From Toxorhynchites rutilus septentrionalis (Eukaryota; Arthropoda; Insecta; Diptera; Culicidae), in NCBI RefSeq assembly GCF_029784135.1, contig NC_073746.1:303067455-303131454 (forward strand): 64,000 nucleotides of DNA. The letters are read 5' to 3'. Position numbers and translations under genes: made by a program. Of this stretch, positions 55,646 to 64,000 are shown one piece after another (the stretch's first letter is position 1; each line of letters starts with the position of its first letter). A model generated the notes under the pieces. It worked only from the letters and a program-made list of their open reading frames with translations. It searched no databases and was not told the origin of the DNA.

Positions 55646-56942
55646 AAGGGTGTGTCACATCAAATTGCATCACGGAAAAAACTCTGTAGAAATTTAATTT
55701 TTAGGAATTATATCTTCAGCTTTTGCTTATAATCAGATAAGAGTGTATAGATCACGTTGGCCATGCTTCACTGTCAATTTTTCGTAAATTTGGAAAAATG
55801 TCGTCGAACGAAAAAGAGCGTCGTGAATTAATCCTGTGCACTCATTTCGAGAATCCGGAGTTGTCACATCGGGACATCGGTAAGATGCTGGAAATCGTCC
55901 AATCCACGGTCAGCAGAGTACTAAAACGATACTTCGAGAACCTAATCATCGACCGGAAGGTGAAGAACGGCAAAAATGGATGCTCCGTCAGTGAAAAAGA
56001 TCACAAGCGCGTAGTTAAGCAGTTTAGACGTGATCCGAGAAGTTCGGTCCGGGATGTCGCCAATAAGTTGAATTTGTCAAGTTCATTCGTCCAGCGGACC
56101 AAGCAGCGGGAGGGCCTGCGTACATACAAGGTTCAGAAGGCTCCTAACCGCGACGAAAGGCAAAACATGATGGGAAAGACGCGAGCCCGGAAGCTGTACA
56201 CCGAAATGCTGACGAAGCCGCATTGCCTGGTAATGGACGACGAAACCGACGTTAAAGCGGACATTCGTCAGCTGCCGGGCCTGTTGTTCTTCTCCACAGA
56301 GGACAAATTCAGCGTTCCGGAGGAGATTCGCAAGCAGAAACTATCCAAGTTTGCCAAAAAGTACATGGTGTGGCAAGCGAGCTGCTCTTGCGGAAAGCGG
56401 AGCGCCCCATTCGTGATGACCGGCACGGTAAACGGGCAGGTTTACCTTAAGGAGTGCCTACAGAAGCGCTTACTACCACTATTGAAGCAGCACGAGGGCC
56501 CGACCATCTTCTGGCCGGATCTCGCTTCGTGCCACTATTCAAAGGACGTGTTGGAGTGGTACGAAGCCAACGGGGTCACCTTCGTGCCAAAGGAAATGAA
56601 CCCGCCCAACGCGCCGGAGCTTCGCCCAATAGAGAAATATTGGGCGATTATGAAGCAGGCCCTCCGGAAGAACCCAAAAGTTGTCAATCGGAGGCGGACT
56701 TCAAGAGAAAATGGATTTCTGTTCAAAAAAAAGTAAAACCTGACGTTGTACAGAACCTTATGGACGAAGTAAAGAGGAAGGTGCGAGCATACGGGCTTGG
56801 GCTCGAAGTATGAATAAAAAGAAAATGCCAAAAGTTGTTTAATAGTTTTTATTTTACTGTCTAAAATTTTCAAAAGGATCGGTCTACTGGGCGAATTTCT
56901 ACAGCGTTTTTTCCGTGATGCAATTTGATGTGACACACCCTT
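55646..56942 (+). mobile_element. DD37E Tc1/mariner element (ITmD37E type), full length, 1297 bp
   Basis: Termini TA|AAGGGTGTGTCACATCAA and complement at 56942|TA, inverted over more than 30 bases, and a transposase with DD37E spacing between them. The 13.8 kb relic and the 50.7 kb derivative belong to the same family. Confidence 0.95.
55798..56813 (+). pseudogene. DD37E transposase, one frameshift near the C-terminus
   Basis: TA-directed cut-and-paste transposase. The start at 55798 (MSSNEKERRELI) is preceded by a leader conserved in the other copies. Residues 1-110 are the helix-turn-helix region ('RDIGKMLEIVQSTVSRVLKR', 'SSVRDVANKLNLSSSFVQRT'). Catalytic residues are D148 ('VMDDET'), D241 ('FWPDLASCHYS') and E279 ('LRPIEKYWA'); 37 residues separate the last two, the DD37E signature known from mosquitoes. 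The frame from 55798 stops at 56736 after a one-base shift near 56680. The true end continues in the next frame ('SEADFKRKWISVQKKVKPDV' to 'YGLGLEV') to 56813. Apart from that indel the protein looks complete, about 338 residues. Confidence 0.92.
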
Positions 56943-57029
56943 TATAGCGTGAATCCGAATGTGGCTTTTCAAGAATATAGTAGGAGTATCGGTGAGTTCC
57001 TTGTTTTTTTTTTCAAAAATTAATGCTTT

Positions 57030-57440
57030 ATTCTGCAACAATGGTAACAAATTTTATATTTAAAGTATTGCCCATCGCTAGTCACAACTTTTTTCCATCT
57101 TTCTGGCAATTCACGGATCCCTTGCGGAAATAATCGGCCGGTTTGTCGGCTTACCACGAATCGATCCAATTTTTGACTTCATCAAAATTGGAGAAGTGCT
57201 GATCAACCAGGCCATGTTGCATCGATCGAAAAAGGTAGTAATCGTACGGAGCAATGTCTGGAGAATACGGCGGGTGAGATGCGACCTCCCATTTCTGCGT
57301 TTCCAAGTATGTTTTGACTTTTTGACGGTCCGGAACGTTCTTCGTCTTCCAAGTCAAAATTACCACTTTTAAACCGTGCAAATTACGTCTGACACGTTCG
57401 CTCAGTTGGAGCATGATCACCATAAACTTCGACCAAAATG
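57030..57440 (-). pseudogene. Mariner transposase C-terminal fragment
   Basis: On the minus strand: 'VKTYLETQKWEV' then 'HPPYSPDIAPYDYYLFRSMQ' with the last mariner Asp (second D of the motif), 'FSNFDEVKNWIDSW', and after a frameshift 'GIRELPERWKKVVTSDGQYF'. The second catalytic Asp region is mutated ('TWKTKNVPDRQ' for HDNARPH). A lineage different from the other copies. Boundaries: 'GTTCCTTGTTTTTTTTTTTC' follows at 56996. Confidence 0.75.
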
Positions 57441-57671
57441 CGATGACTTACCGCAACTTTTTTCATTATATTGAAGTAATGAAGTAACACTCCCCGCAAA
57501 AACACTCTCATTGGTACGAAATTCGACATATTCGAAGTGGCAAAAAACCATGTTTTTTACGCTTCAACTTTTTGACATATACTGAAAAATATATATATAG
57601 TTTGCGACTTTTAAAGAAGAATGCTGGCTAGGATTGTTTAGTGTCTTGCGAAATTTCTATTATACGTGTGA

Positions 57672-57997
57672 AATTCACATTATGGTAAATTACACAGTAG
57701 TAGCCATTTAGGTGTAAGGGTATTCTATTGTTCAGCAGACCGGACAGCGGAGACAGTTGAATTGACCATTGTTGGGTTATTTATAGAACAGCAGCCAGAT
57801 GTTTCTCGCAGAGCAGAGCAGTTGTATGGATGAATCGATCTTATTTCGACCGTGGATCGATCTCCATCGCTGATGATGGTTGCGTGGACGTAGTTATTCT
57901 ATAATAACACAAAAATGGTCAATTGAGGGCCCTGAGTTTGAACTCACGATCGATCGCTTAGTAAGCGAACGCGTAACGAAGTGGCTACGAAGACCCC
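57672..57997 (-). mobile_element. tRNA-derived SINE, copy 4, 3'-truncated
   Basis: The head on the minus strand (GGGGGTCTTCGTAGCCACTT, B-box-like GAGTTCAAACTC) is at 57997-57930. The body follows to 'CCTAAATGGCTACTACTG' near 57690 and then breaks off; the A/T-rich tail is absent. It abuts the ORF1 of the Jockey-like LINE, which is open right up to the junction. Confidence 0.8.
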
Positions 57998-59062
57998 CTA
58001 AATAAACCCTCTAATGCTGACATAATCCAGAGCTCGAATGAATCGTATCCAAGAGGCAAAAAGCGAAAATCTGATGATTCAGTTTTGAACTACGATAAGC
58101 GCAAAGCACTGGTCGAGAACGCAGCAACGGTAACTCAGAACGAAAGTCATTCTGACGTTAACTCTGAGGAAGGCAGTGTGTTGCGCTCAGGAAAGCGTCG
58201 AAATAACGTACAGCAATCCAACAGCATCTCAATCAGCACCTCTCTACCGCAATCGTCACCACAATCACTTGACCATTGCAGTCCATCCCCTCCGCAGCGC
58301 AAATCTATCAAAATTGTGAAAATGGAACAAACCGTTCTGATTAAACCTATCGTAAAACAAACGGCCGAAGTGACGAAATGCGACGTGTGCGATAAGCTTG
58401 ATCCAATAGCATTTTCCGTAGAAGAATTATATCTCAGGGAATCTGGAGAAATAGCCATCAGGTGTGAAAGTCAGGATTTAGCTGCAAAGCTTGTTGCGAC
58501 TGCTACTAGCCAATTATCGGAAAAATACATAGACAGTATTCAGAAACCACTTAAGCCGAGATTCAAAATCGTCGGTTCTTCGAAAATTATGGACGAAGAA
58601 AAATTGCTTGCTTCTCTGAGGAAACAAAATCAAGTTACCGAATCGTTAGAACTAAGAGTAATTCGCATCACACGCAACGAAAAACGAAAACTCAATCAGA
58701 TGTCTGCAATAATCGAAACAAATGCGCAGGGATTCGAAGTTTTGATAAAGCAACAGAAAGTCATCCTTGGCTGGGAGCGGTCTAGGATAAGAGAGGCGAC
58801 CGATGTTATGCACTGCTTTAACTGCTCAGAGCACGGACATAAAGCTGAACCTTGTAAAAAGCCTGCGTGCTGCCCCAAGTGCTCAGGCAATCATAAAATC
58901 GAAAATTGTGAGGCGAACTTTGAAAAATGCGTTAATTGCCAACTTGTGAATTCAAAACAACAATCGTCCAGGGATGAGCTACTCGATGTCACTCATTCAT
59001 CATGGGGCAGTGAATGTCCCATTTATCTAAAGCATCTAAACAAATGCGAGACAACGAATTGA
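57998..59062 (+). pseudogene. Jockey-like ORF1 (gag-like) with CCHC zinc knuckles, 5' end missing
   Basis: Nucleic-acid-binding ORF1 protein that packages LINE RNA. The open frame can be read from the SINE junction (57998) through a TTG at 58085 to the stop at 59062. Counting from 58085, residues 1-80 are Ser/Lys rich and disordered, 100-230 include 'CDVCDKLDPIAFSVEELYL' and an RNA-binding-like region, and 243-285 carry the knuckles: CFNCSEHGHKAEPC (CX2CX4HX4C), CCPKCSGNHKIENC, then CVNC. 'SECPIYLKHLNK' at the end is typical of Jockey-clade ORF1. No start codon of its own is left; the missing N-terminus was replaced or displaced by the SINE. Confidence 0.85.
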
Positions 59063-59378
59063 TTTCTCTATTTAGCAATCAAACATCAATTACTTCGATG
59101 GACTTTACGCGTGTTCTTCCTCTCACCAGCCGGATGTACTGGCTCGCTCAGCATCGAACAGTTTATCATCGTTGGACGTCTGAAACCAGCTAACAGAACT
59201 GGCTGGTCCAGGTAATGCTACATCAAATATATGTCCTGCCGAAGCATCTGTGGATACTGCACCTCTCCTAAGTTGTATCAAACCATCACAGGTGAGGTTG
59301 GAATCCGTCTCAGGAACAGGAACGGCATCAATTCCCGAGCAGGATAGTAATCCGCATCACACTCCAGAAAGCTTGACA

Positions 59379-60494
59379 TCTATTACCAGAACGTGCGAGG
59401 GTTGCGTTCAAAAATTGAGGATTTTTTTCTCGCAATCGGCGAATCACATTACGACATAATTGTGCTTACCGAAACTTGGCTCGACGAGAAGATATTCTCT
59501 TCTCAGCTTTTCGGTTATTCCTATAATGTGTACAGGAATGATCGTAACCATCTCAATTGCTAATTGCCGTTTCAGTCTCACTGAACTGTTTTCTGGATAG
59601 AACTCAAGTTACTCATTCACTCGAGCATCTGTGGGTTACCCTATAGTTGTCCGATTCAAACATAAGCATTGGTGTATTGTATCTACCACCAGATAGTAAG
59701 AATGACCTGATCAGTGTGAATGACCATATAGATTCTATCAGAGCCATTTTCTCCAGTCTCAGAGTGCATGATCACGCACTCCTATTCGGGGACTATAATC
59801 AGTCGGGATTAGTATGGAACTCAACCAGTCCCGATTATCTTACTGTGAATGTTTCGGAATCGCATATTTCTTCTGCGTGTACTGTGCTGCTCGATGGTTT
59901 TAATTGAAATAATTTGAGACAAATCCTCAAAATACACAATAGATTAGGACGTCTTCTCGATCTAGTGTTGATTACGGACTCATTGATTGGACAATGCAAG
60001 CTATCTGAAGCCATCGAGCCGATTACCCTCAATGACTCTACTCATCCAGCCCTTTCAGTAGAGATTGAAGTGCTAATTCCTCCTATATTTGAAGAACTGC
60101 ACTCAAACACTGTCGAACTAAATTACCGTAGAGCTAACTATGTAGCGTTGAATGAAGTTTTTCATCAAACAGATTGGACGTTTCTTGAACTATCAGCGAA
60201 TGAGGACGATGCCGTCAGTCATTTCTCACAGTCGGTAAACGAAGCGTTGGCGGAACATGTTCCTGTTCGAAGACCTACTCCCAAACCGCCATGGGGGAAT
60301 ACTCATCTACGACACCTAAAACGTATCAGATCAAGAACTCTTCGTTGGTATAGAAGAACCCGATGTCCTTTTCGTAAGCATTCGTATGTGCCAGCAAAAA
60401 CTATCGCCTTTACAATCGGTATCTTTACAAACGATATTCTCTCCGCACACAAGACAACCTTCGAAGAAATCCTAAGCAGTTCTGGAATTTCGTG
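59379..60494 (+). pseudogene. Jockey-like ORF2: endonuclease and linker, broken
   Basis: Starts near 59379 with 'YYQNVRGLRSKIEDFF', then 'HYDIIVLTETWLDEKI' (catalytic Glu of the AP-endonuclease), followed by stops at about 59560-59645, then 'GVLYLPPDSKND' and 'HALLFGDYNQSGLVW' (GDYN catalytic motif) in 59647-59907, one stop, and 'RLLDLVLITD' and 'LNDSTHPALSVEIE' (final SxH-type motif) up to 60020. The linker 'VELNYRRANYVALNEVFHQ' to 'AEHVPVRRPTPKPPW' follows to 60494. 59063-59378 is the ORF1-ORF2 spacer without a clear frame. Confidence 0.8.
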
Positions 60495-61403
60495 AACTCT
60501 AAACGCAAAGAAAACGGGCTCCCTGCTGAAATGTTCCCAGATCATGATGTTGCTTCCTCTTCTTCTGAAAAATGCAGGCTTTGTGCCACCCACTTCAAGA
60601 GTGTATTTAACAGTTTTATCGCCTCCGCTGAACAAGCCGCAGCTGCATGTAGAAACACCACTATCAACGCATTTGAATTGAGAAATGTTGTTATCAACCA
60701 TCAACAGGTTGAACGCGCCATCTCTAAAATGAAATTCTCATCAACTAGTCCGGATGGGATTGCGTCCTGCGTTTTAAAACATTGCTCGAGCTCGCTGATT
60801 CGTCCTTTAACGCTACTCTTCAATATGTCCCTACGTGAAGACAAATTTCCTTCCAATTGGAAATTGACGGTTATGTTCCCTATTTATAAAAAAGGAAATA
60901 AGCAAAACATTGAAAACTATCGAGGTATTACATCGTTATGTGCATGCTCCAAAGTATTAGAGATTATCGTCAATGAAGTATTGTTTGTAAGTTGTAAACA
61001 TTACATAACAGCTGATCAACACGGCTTTTACCCCAAGCGATCTGTCTCGACAAATCTAGTGCAGTTTACATCATTCTGCTTGCGCAGTCTAGATGCCGGA
61101 TCACAAGTTGACGTGATATACACTGATCTCAAAGCAGCTTTCGATAGAGTCGATCATAAGATACTGCTTCTAAAACTGGACAAGCTAGGAGTTTCGAATG
61201 ACCTCATTAGATGGTTTAAATCATATTTCACGGATCGAAAACTATGTGTACGAATTGGATCTGAATCATCCGCATTTTTCACCAACATATCAGGTATCCC
61301 GCAGGGGAGCAATCTAGGACCTCTTCTATTTTCCATTTTCATCAACGAGTTATCAAAACTACTGCCACCGGATTGCTATACTCTACAACAATGGATCAAT
61401 TAA
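60495..61403 (+). pseudogene. Jockey-like reverse transcriptase lacking the YADD box
   Basis: 302 codons from 60492 carry the RT motifs: 'SSTSPDGIASCVLKH', 'NIENYRGITSLCACSKVLEI', 'DQHGFYPKRSVSTNLVQF', 'IYTDLKAAFDRVDHKIL' (first catalytic Asp) and 'SGIPQGSNLGPLLFSIFIN'. After 'DCYTL' the expected YADD and following helix are gone: the frame goes straight to 'QQWIN' and a TAA (61401-61403), then 'FEEWCTNNLLTIS' in the same frame. The deletion is therefore in frame, roughly 15-20 residues, and removes two catalytic Asp. Confidence 0.88.
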
Positions 61404-62278
61404 TTCGAAGAGTGGTGTACAAATAATTTATTGACGATTAGTATCCATAAATGCAACGCAATATCGTTTCATCGAAAATTGAACCCAATCATCCACAATT
61501 ACAACATTTCTAACGAGCCTCTAGTGCGTGTTGATCAAATACGCGACTTGGGAATCATCCTTGACACAGGGTTGACTTTTCGCCCCCATTATGACAGCAT
61601 AATTGCAAAGGCTAACCGACAACTAGGATTTAAGGCTGATTTAGACGATGCCAGTCAGCGCTCTAGTTGAAGTATCCAGTGAACAGAGAACAGACACTCT
61701 GCTCAAGTTTCTTTCACCAGTATCGAACAAGTAATTGGCCTCTAACTTGAACAGAGTGTCTGTTCTCTTTTCACTGGATACTTCAACTAGAGCGCTGACT
61801 GGCATCGTCTAAATCAGCCTTTATATTTAAAGTAGCCAACGAATTCCGTGATCCACAATGCCTTCGGTCACTTTACTGTGTACTGGTGCGCTCCATTCTG
61901 GTATCAAATGCAATCGTGTGGTGCCCGTATCAGTTAAACTGGATAAGTAGATTCGAATCAATACAAAAGAAATTCATTAGATACGCACTCCGTAGTCTTC
62001 CATGGCGAGACCCGTTGAATTTACCACCGTATGAAGAGCGATTCAGGCTCCTCGGGCTTGACACGTTGGAACGCAGGAGATATGTCGCCCAAGTTGTGTT
62101 TGTCGCAAAAATACTTTTGGGTGATATTGACTCAGCGGAAATATTGACACAACCAAATATATACGCACCTATTAGAGCCCTTCGACAGCGGGACTTCCTG
62201 TTACTAGACGGTCGTCGTTCAGCATATGGTCAATATGACCCCATTCGATTTATGGCGACAAGATTCAACGAAGTCTAG
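61404..62278 (+). pseudogene. Jockey-like ORF2 C-terminal region, split by a MITE
   Basis: 61404-61632 reads 'FEEWCTNNLLTISIHKCNAI' ... 'RDLGIILDTGLTFRPHYDSI' ... 'ANRQLGF'. A MITE then interrupts, and 61821-62278 continues as 'FKVANEFRDPQCLRSLYCVL', 'RSILVSNAIVWCPYQ', 'FIRYALRSLPWRDP' to the stop at 62276-62278. These are the thumb and tail of Jockey-clade ORF2. The last stop seems to be the natural end. Confidence 0.85.
61633..61820. mobile_element. 188-bp foldback MITE with TTA target-site duplication
   Basis: Arms of about 77 bp begin AGGCTGATTTAGACGATGCC at 61633 and, in complement, at 61820; they differ at only two positions before the 35-bp centre. The flanking TTA (61630-61632 and 61821-61823) is duplicated, and removing the insert restores the LINE reading frame ('QLGF' + 'IFKVANEF'). 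A 3-bp TTA duplication suits PIF/Harbinger-type (TWA) elements; the family is not proven. Confidence 0.9.
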
Positions 62279-62632
62279 CAAATGTTCGATTTTAACTCTT
62301 CTGCTTCAGCATTCTATCGAAATCTAAATGGATAACACCCAACATTGGAAGACTGAAGAACCACCATGATCAGCAGCTTTACTGTATACATTTTATAATT
62401 TATGACTCTAATTTTATTATTATGATTTATGAGAATGTTTTTCTGTTTTTTCTCTATACTATGTACTTAGTTATTGTTAATATCTTGTAGTAGGAATTAT
62501 GAAAAAATATGAGATTTTTATGCCCTTTTGTGTAAAACATCCAACAAGGGCTTTTCCTCATCTTATCGGTACATGTGATATCATTAAGACAACTAGCCAG
62601 ATGTGAAATAAATTAATAAATAAATAAATAAA

Positions 62633-63182
62633 GACGCGCAATGGCAGTTGTTGTCCAACGAATGTCTGGAAATTTGATTCACTAGAATAATAATCAAGTT
62701 ACGTCATCTGTTGTAAAACCGGAGAAACTTGCCGGTACACCTAATAGTTTCTGGAAAGGCCCAACTCTTAAGGCCTCGGTCATGTGCTTTGAATTTCATC
62801 TAACTTTTCATGTTATAAAGTATTTTACTTTTAATACAAAGATCAATGATACAGGTAAACATATTATATTGGAGAAACTTTCACGCCAAATTGTTCGAAA
62901 ATCCCAACAAAACTCAAAAATGAAACGACTATTGTTGAATAAAGTAACACTTATTTTTGGTTTACTGCAAGTTTTTTTTGTTTAAATTCGATTCTCATAT
63001 GATACATTTTGTCCTGCTAGGACTTATGAAAGTAAATTTGGGTAAATCAAGCTAAAATAAACGAACTGAGAATTTTCTGGTTGAATTGTACATGAAAATG
63101 TTGTTTTCGATTTTTTTTGATGTCACATGTCTTCAAATTGCAAGAAACGTCGAGATCTACTGTCATCTCATAGGACACAACA
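62633..63182. other. Spacer, nothing recognised
   Basis: AT-rich. The small ORF at 62782-62985 has no domain. Confidence 0.4.
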
Positions 63183-64000
63183 CAATAGGACATCCCATCC
63201 GAGCTCCCGTAGTTTCTGGCGGGTCATCAAAGATGTGTGAGGCCGAGCGTTGTCCTGGTGGAAAACAACACCACTCCTATTGATCATTTCTGGCCGCTTC
63301 TGGTCAATCGCCTGCTTCAAACGGTCAAGCTGCTCACAGTAGAGAACCGAGTTAAGGGTCTGGCCATAGTTGGGTTAGGCAGCTCATAGTGGATGATTCC
63401 CTTCCAATCCCACCAAACACACAGCAAAACCTTCCTGGCCGTCAATCCGGGCTTGGCGATGGTTTGGGCCGGCTCACCGCGCTTCTACCACGACTTTTTT
63501 CGCTTTAGGTTGTCGTACGTGATCCACTTTTCATCACCAGTCACCATCTTCTTCAAAAATGGGTCGAGTTCGTTCCGTTTCAGCAGTGCATCGCAATCCT
63601 AAAAGATTTTTTTGCGTCAACCCGTGTGGCACCGATACATCCAGCTTTTTTTGGAATCCAATCTTCTGCAAATGGTTCCAAACGGTTTTATGGTCTATAC
63701 CCAGTTCCTGGTCAATCGAGCGAGTGCTCACATGCCGGTCTACTTGGATGATTTCAACGATTTTATCGGTTTCCACGACGATTGGCCTATCAGTACGGGG
63801 TGTATCTTCGACAGCCACTACACCAGAATGAAATCGATCAAACCAACGCTGAGCTGTGCGAATCGTTACAGTATCGGGTCCATAAACTACACGAATTTTT
63901 TTGCCGCCTTCGTTGCAACCGCGCAGGTAGTAAAAACATAAAATATGGCGAATTTCTTGCTTGGTGGACTCCATATTTGACGCGCTATAACTTGAGACTG
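63183..64000 (-). pseudogene. Mariner transposase, copy 3, truncated C-terminus; element runs off the right edge
   Basis: The minus-strand start is at 63974 (MESTKQEIRHIL), 26 bases from the window edge. The helix-turn-helix region follows ('KKIRVVYGPDTVTIRTAQRW', 'SIDQELGIDHKTVWNHLQKI'), then 'DVSVPHGLTQK'. A frameshift near 63600 and others downstream break it. 'VTGDEKW' (first Asp) and 'HQDNARPHTSLMTRQKL' (second Asp) are still readable, and the sequence stops at 63183 after 'LGWDVL', so the third Asp and the 3' terminal repeat are lost. Same group as the 28.5 and 45.2 kb copies but clearly divergent. Confidence 0.85.

Larger units (their letters stand above)
57998..62632 (+). mobile_element. 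Jockey-like LINE, nearly full length but inactive
   Basis: ORF1 with zinc knuckles (57998-59062), endonuclease (59379-59950), reverse transcriptase (60495-61403), a C-terminal region (61404-62278) and a 3' UTR ending 'AATAAATTAATAAATAAATA' lie in the normal order. The 5' end is cut at the SINE junction. Stops, frameshifts, an internal deletion and a MITE insertion have disabled it. Confidence 0.88.

Noticed and set aside
1..64000. CRISPR arrays, operons, bacterial promoters or terminators
   Set aside because: The window is animal nuclear DNA; the tandem repeats seen are transposon subunits and microsatellites.

Overview
The window is eukaryotic, almost certainly insect, and most likely from a culicine (Aedes-like) mosquito. 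The grounds are the families of mobile DNA: a DD37E Tc1/mariner element of the mosquito ITmD37E type, a tRNA-derived SINE that looks like the Aedes Feilai group, Helitron ends of the insect 'GGGTCAGCTAG' type, and Jockey, LOA, R4/Dong and CR1/L2-like LINEs. Species assignment is an inference. I recognise no host protein-coding gene, rRNA or functional tRNA. The window reads as a large intergenic or intronic tract in which nested transposons are separated by more complex, GC-richer single-copy-looking islands.

Layout. 0-3 kb: a dead R4/Dong-type LINE (minus strand, 3' end off the window) whose 5' end abuts a (TAA)n tract. That tract is the 3' tail of a second LINE (CR1/L2-like, 3.06-7.1 kb, minus), which is itself split by an unclassified insert at about 3.6-4.87 kb. 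7.1-10.4 kb: island with no recognisable gene. 11.2-17.2 kb: SINE, Helitrons and a DD37E relic. 19.05-20.87 kb and 37.7-39.75 kb: two large copies of a pogo-like non-autonomous family with tandem subunits; pieces also lie at 41.0, 47.5 and 50.2 kb. 22.5-24.6 kb: island. 24.6-26.1 kb: Helitron inside a Helitron remnant, carrying a solo LTR with a clean 5-bp target duplication. 26.4-27.6 kb: decayed Tc1-like element. 28.5-29.75 kb: nearly intact mariner. 30-33 kb: island. 33.1-35.27 kb: pogo-like element holding a Helitron end that holds a SINE. 36.4-37.1 kb: second copy of the unclassified repeat from 4 kb. 41.1-43.5 kb: island. 43.5-46.2 kb: dead Jockey-like LINE cut by a second mariner copy. 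46.4-50.1 kb: two LOA-like RNase H fragments, one inside a Helitron and with all catalytic residues kept. 50.2-51.45 kb: tandem array, an internally deleted DD37E derivative and a large palindrome. 52.5-54.4 kb: island. 55.6-56.9 kb: full-length DD37E element with one frameshift. 57-64 kb: mariner relic, SINE, a second Jockey-like LINE that has lost its YADD motif and carries a small MITE, then a third mariner at the right edge.

The elements do not work together as a pathway. What they give is an insertion history: several insertions are datable relative to each other from nesting and target-site duplications. The best candidates for residual protein function are the 341-residue mariner transposase (28690-29715), the DD37E transposase (55798-56736, C-terminal frameshift) and the RNase H domain at 48.1-49.3 kb. 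No search or alignment was run; family names rest on motifs read by eye.
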